From positions 1 through 49,750 of IMG/VR virus record IMGVR_UViG_3300044641_002729: 49,750 nucleotides of DNA; one strand, written 5' to 3'. Both the position numbers and the translations under genes were made by a program. This stretch comes from a virus. Of this stretch, positions 48,997 through 49,750 are shown piece by piece; position 1 is the first letter of the stretch; the number at the start of each line of letters is the position of its first letter. The notes below the pieces were generated by a model, which saw only the letters and a program-made list of their open reading frames with translations, had not been told where the DNA came from and did no database searches.

Positions 48997-49750
48997 TGAT
49001 TGACCAATCAAGGGTTGCTACGCACTTGCAACTCCTCTTTCCGTGTCCGCTCACGGAAAAGGAATACATTTGCTTGCGTGGCATAGGTGAAAAGGGAACC
49101 GAGCGAGAGGGCGTGTTCAAGGAGGATATCTTCCTCCATCCATTCAGCGACCCTGCTTGGATAATACACGCATGTAACCATGTTAAGCGTTGGTCCGACA
49201 ACTCTATTGCGTCATTCGTAGTACCAGGTGCTCTCAAGGAGGCAAGGGGAACCGCTGAAGCCGTGACTTGGCTGGCTAACATCGTAGTCGATATCGACAG
49301 CGGTGACACGACAACCAAGTTGCAGCATGCCGAGAAGTATCTGGGCAAGCCGACCATGATTGTCGAGTCTGGAGGAACAACCGATGAGGGGTTCCCGAAG
49401 GTGCATGCCTATTGGCAGATACCCCCGACCTCCGACATCGCAGGTGTGGTGAAACTCAGACACGCTCTCGCAATCGCAGTGGGCGGGGACCCCCAGTTTG
49501 GACTTGGCGTTGCGTCAAACCCATATGGGCGTGCACACCAACCAGTCCGAATTGCTGGCTCGCTCAACTGCAAGGGAGGAAACAAGAAGCCAGTCTCCAT
49601 CAGAGAGCACAACCCAGATAGCCTCATGCAAGACCCGACTGAACTGCTTACGCTCGTTGAGTCGATGCCAAGAGCCCCAGGTCTGCCAGAGATTACGGAA
49701 GACCAGCGATATCAGTTCAAGGCAGAGAAGAAGGTCGAACTAACAACCGA
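48767..49750. repeat. terminal direct repeat, copy 2
   Basis: It matches bases 1-984 with 25 substitutions and no insertion or deletion. The translated products of the shared parts are the same. Confidence 0.9.
48996..49750 (+). CDS. AEP primase-helicase, second copy, cut by the window end
   Basis: These are the N-terminal ~251 residues of the gene at 230-2536 with 23 synonymous base changes. It covers the AEP signatures but not the helicase domain. It is best read as the same gene met again after closing the circle, not as a second gene. Confidence 0.85.
   Translation, partial: MIDQSRVATHLQLLFPCPLTEKEYICLRGIGEKGTEREGVFKEDIFLHPFSDPAWIIHACNHVKRWSDNSIASFVVPGALKEARGTAEAVTWLANIVVDIDSGDTTTKLQHAEKYLGKPTMIVESGGTTDEGFPKVHAYWQIPPTSDIAGVVKLRHALAIAVGGDPQFGLGVASNPYGRAHQPVRIAGSLNCKGGNKKPVSIREHNPDSLMQDPTELLTLVESMPRAPGLPEITEDQRYQFKAEKKVELTT

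Noticed and set aside
48706-49750. Second copy of the primase-helicase and small gene as a true gene duplication
   Set aside because: It matches the window start without gaps and is cut at the end, and the positions fit closure of a circle. Only a long read with both copies would support duplication.
1-49750. CRISPR array, rRNA or insertion sequence
   Set aside because: No regularly spaced repeats, rRNA-like sequence or transposase was seen. The dispersed element is short and irregularly spaced.

Overview
The window reads as one complete genome of a tailed, short-tailed (podovirus-type) bacteriophage. Bases 1-984 recur at 48767-49750, so the contig closes into a circle of 48,766 bp. The two copies differ at 25 positions, all synonymous, so the ends probably come from two co-existing strains rather than from one exact terminal repeat. 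Every convincing gene lies on the + strand, and genes usually meet with 1-4 base overlaps (ATGA or TAATG). There is no integrase and no DNA polymerase of family A or B. The host cannot be named. A candidate u-spanin with a lipobox points to a Gram-negative cell. Near-consensus sigma70 promoters occur, while Shine-Dalgarno sites are almost absent and are replaced by A/C-rich leaders.

Layout around the circle. (1) 44.2-49.0 kb continuing into 0-2.5 kb is the replication and recombination block: an HTH regulator, a Sak4-like RecA-fold ATPase, a DUF669-type ssDNA-binding protein, a candidate structured RNA, small proteins (one possibly histone-fold), a Cas4/RecB-type nuclease and an AEP primase-RepA-like helicase fusion. 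(2) 2.5-3.2 kb carries seven tRNA genes (Pro, Ala, Thr, Gly, Ser, Arg, Ile2). (3) 3.2-5.7 kb has small genes, a transglycosylase-type endolysin, a repeat-rich 237 bp non-coding stretch that may be an origin, and a RusA resolvase. (4) 5.7-12.0 kb is a GC-rich accessory block of small unknown genes separated by terminators, plus a MoxR-type AAA+ ATPase and a partner. (5) 12.0-42.8 kb is the AT-richer packaging and virion block: terS, tail fibre, terL, portal, scaffold, major capsid protein, adaptor, nozzle-like protein, a GNAT-like protein, three ejection proteins and a 4,418-residue polyvalent protein (ADP-ribosyltransferase-like, SNF2 helicase and zinc-metallopeptidase regions). (6) 42.8-44.2 kb holds an HNH-type endonuclease, a u-spanin candidate and a holin.

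The strongest unexplained signals are the following. A strand-biased element, TTGCGTCANTC, occurs 29 times, sits directly after terminators and before start codons in the accessory block, and is read in all three frames inside genes. A 91-nt RNA candidate at 46447-46537 has two perfect hairpins, a closing stem and a loop-to-tail pseudoknot ending 13 nt before a start codon. The seven-tRNA set reads A-ending codons that dominate the virion genes but not the GC-rich block.
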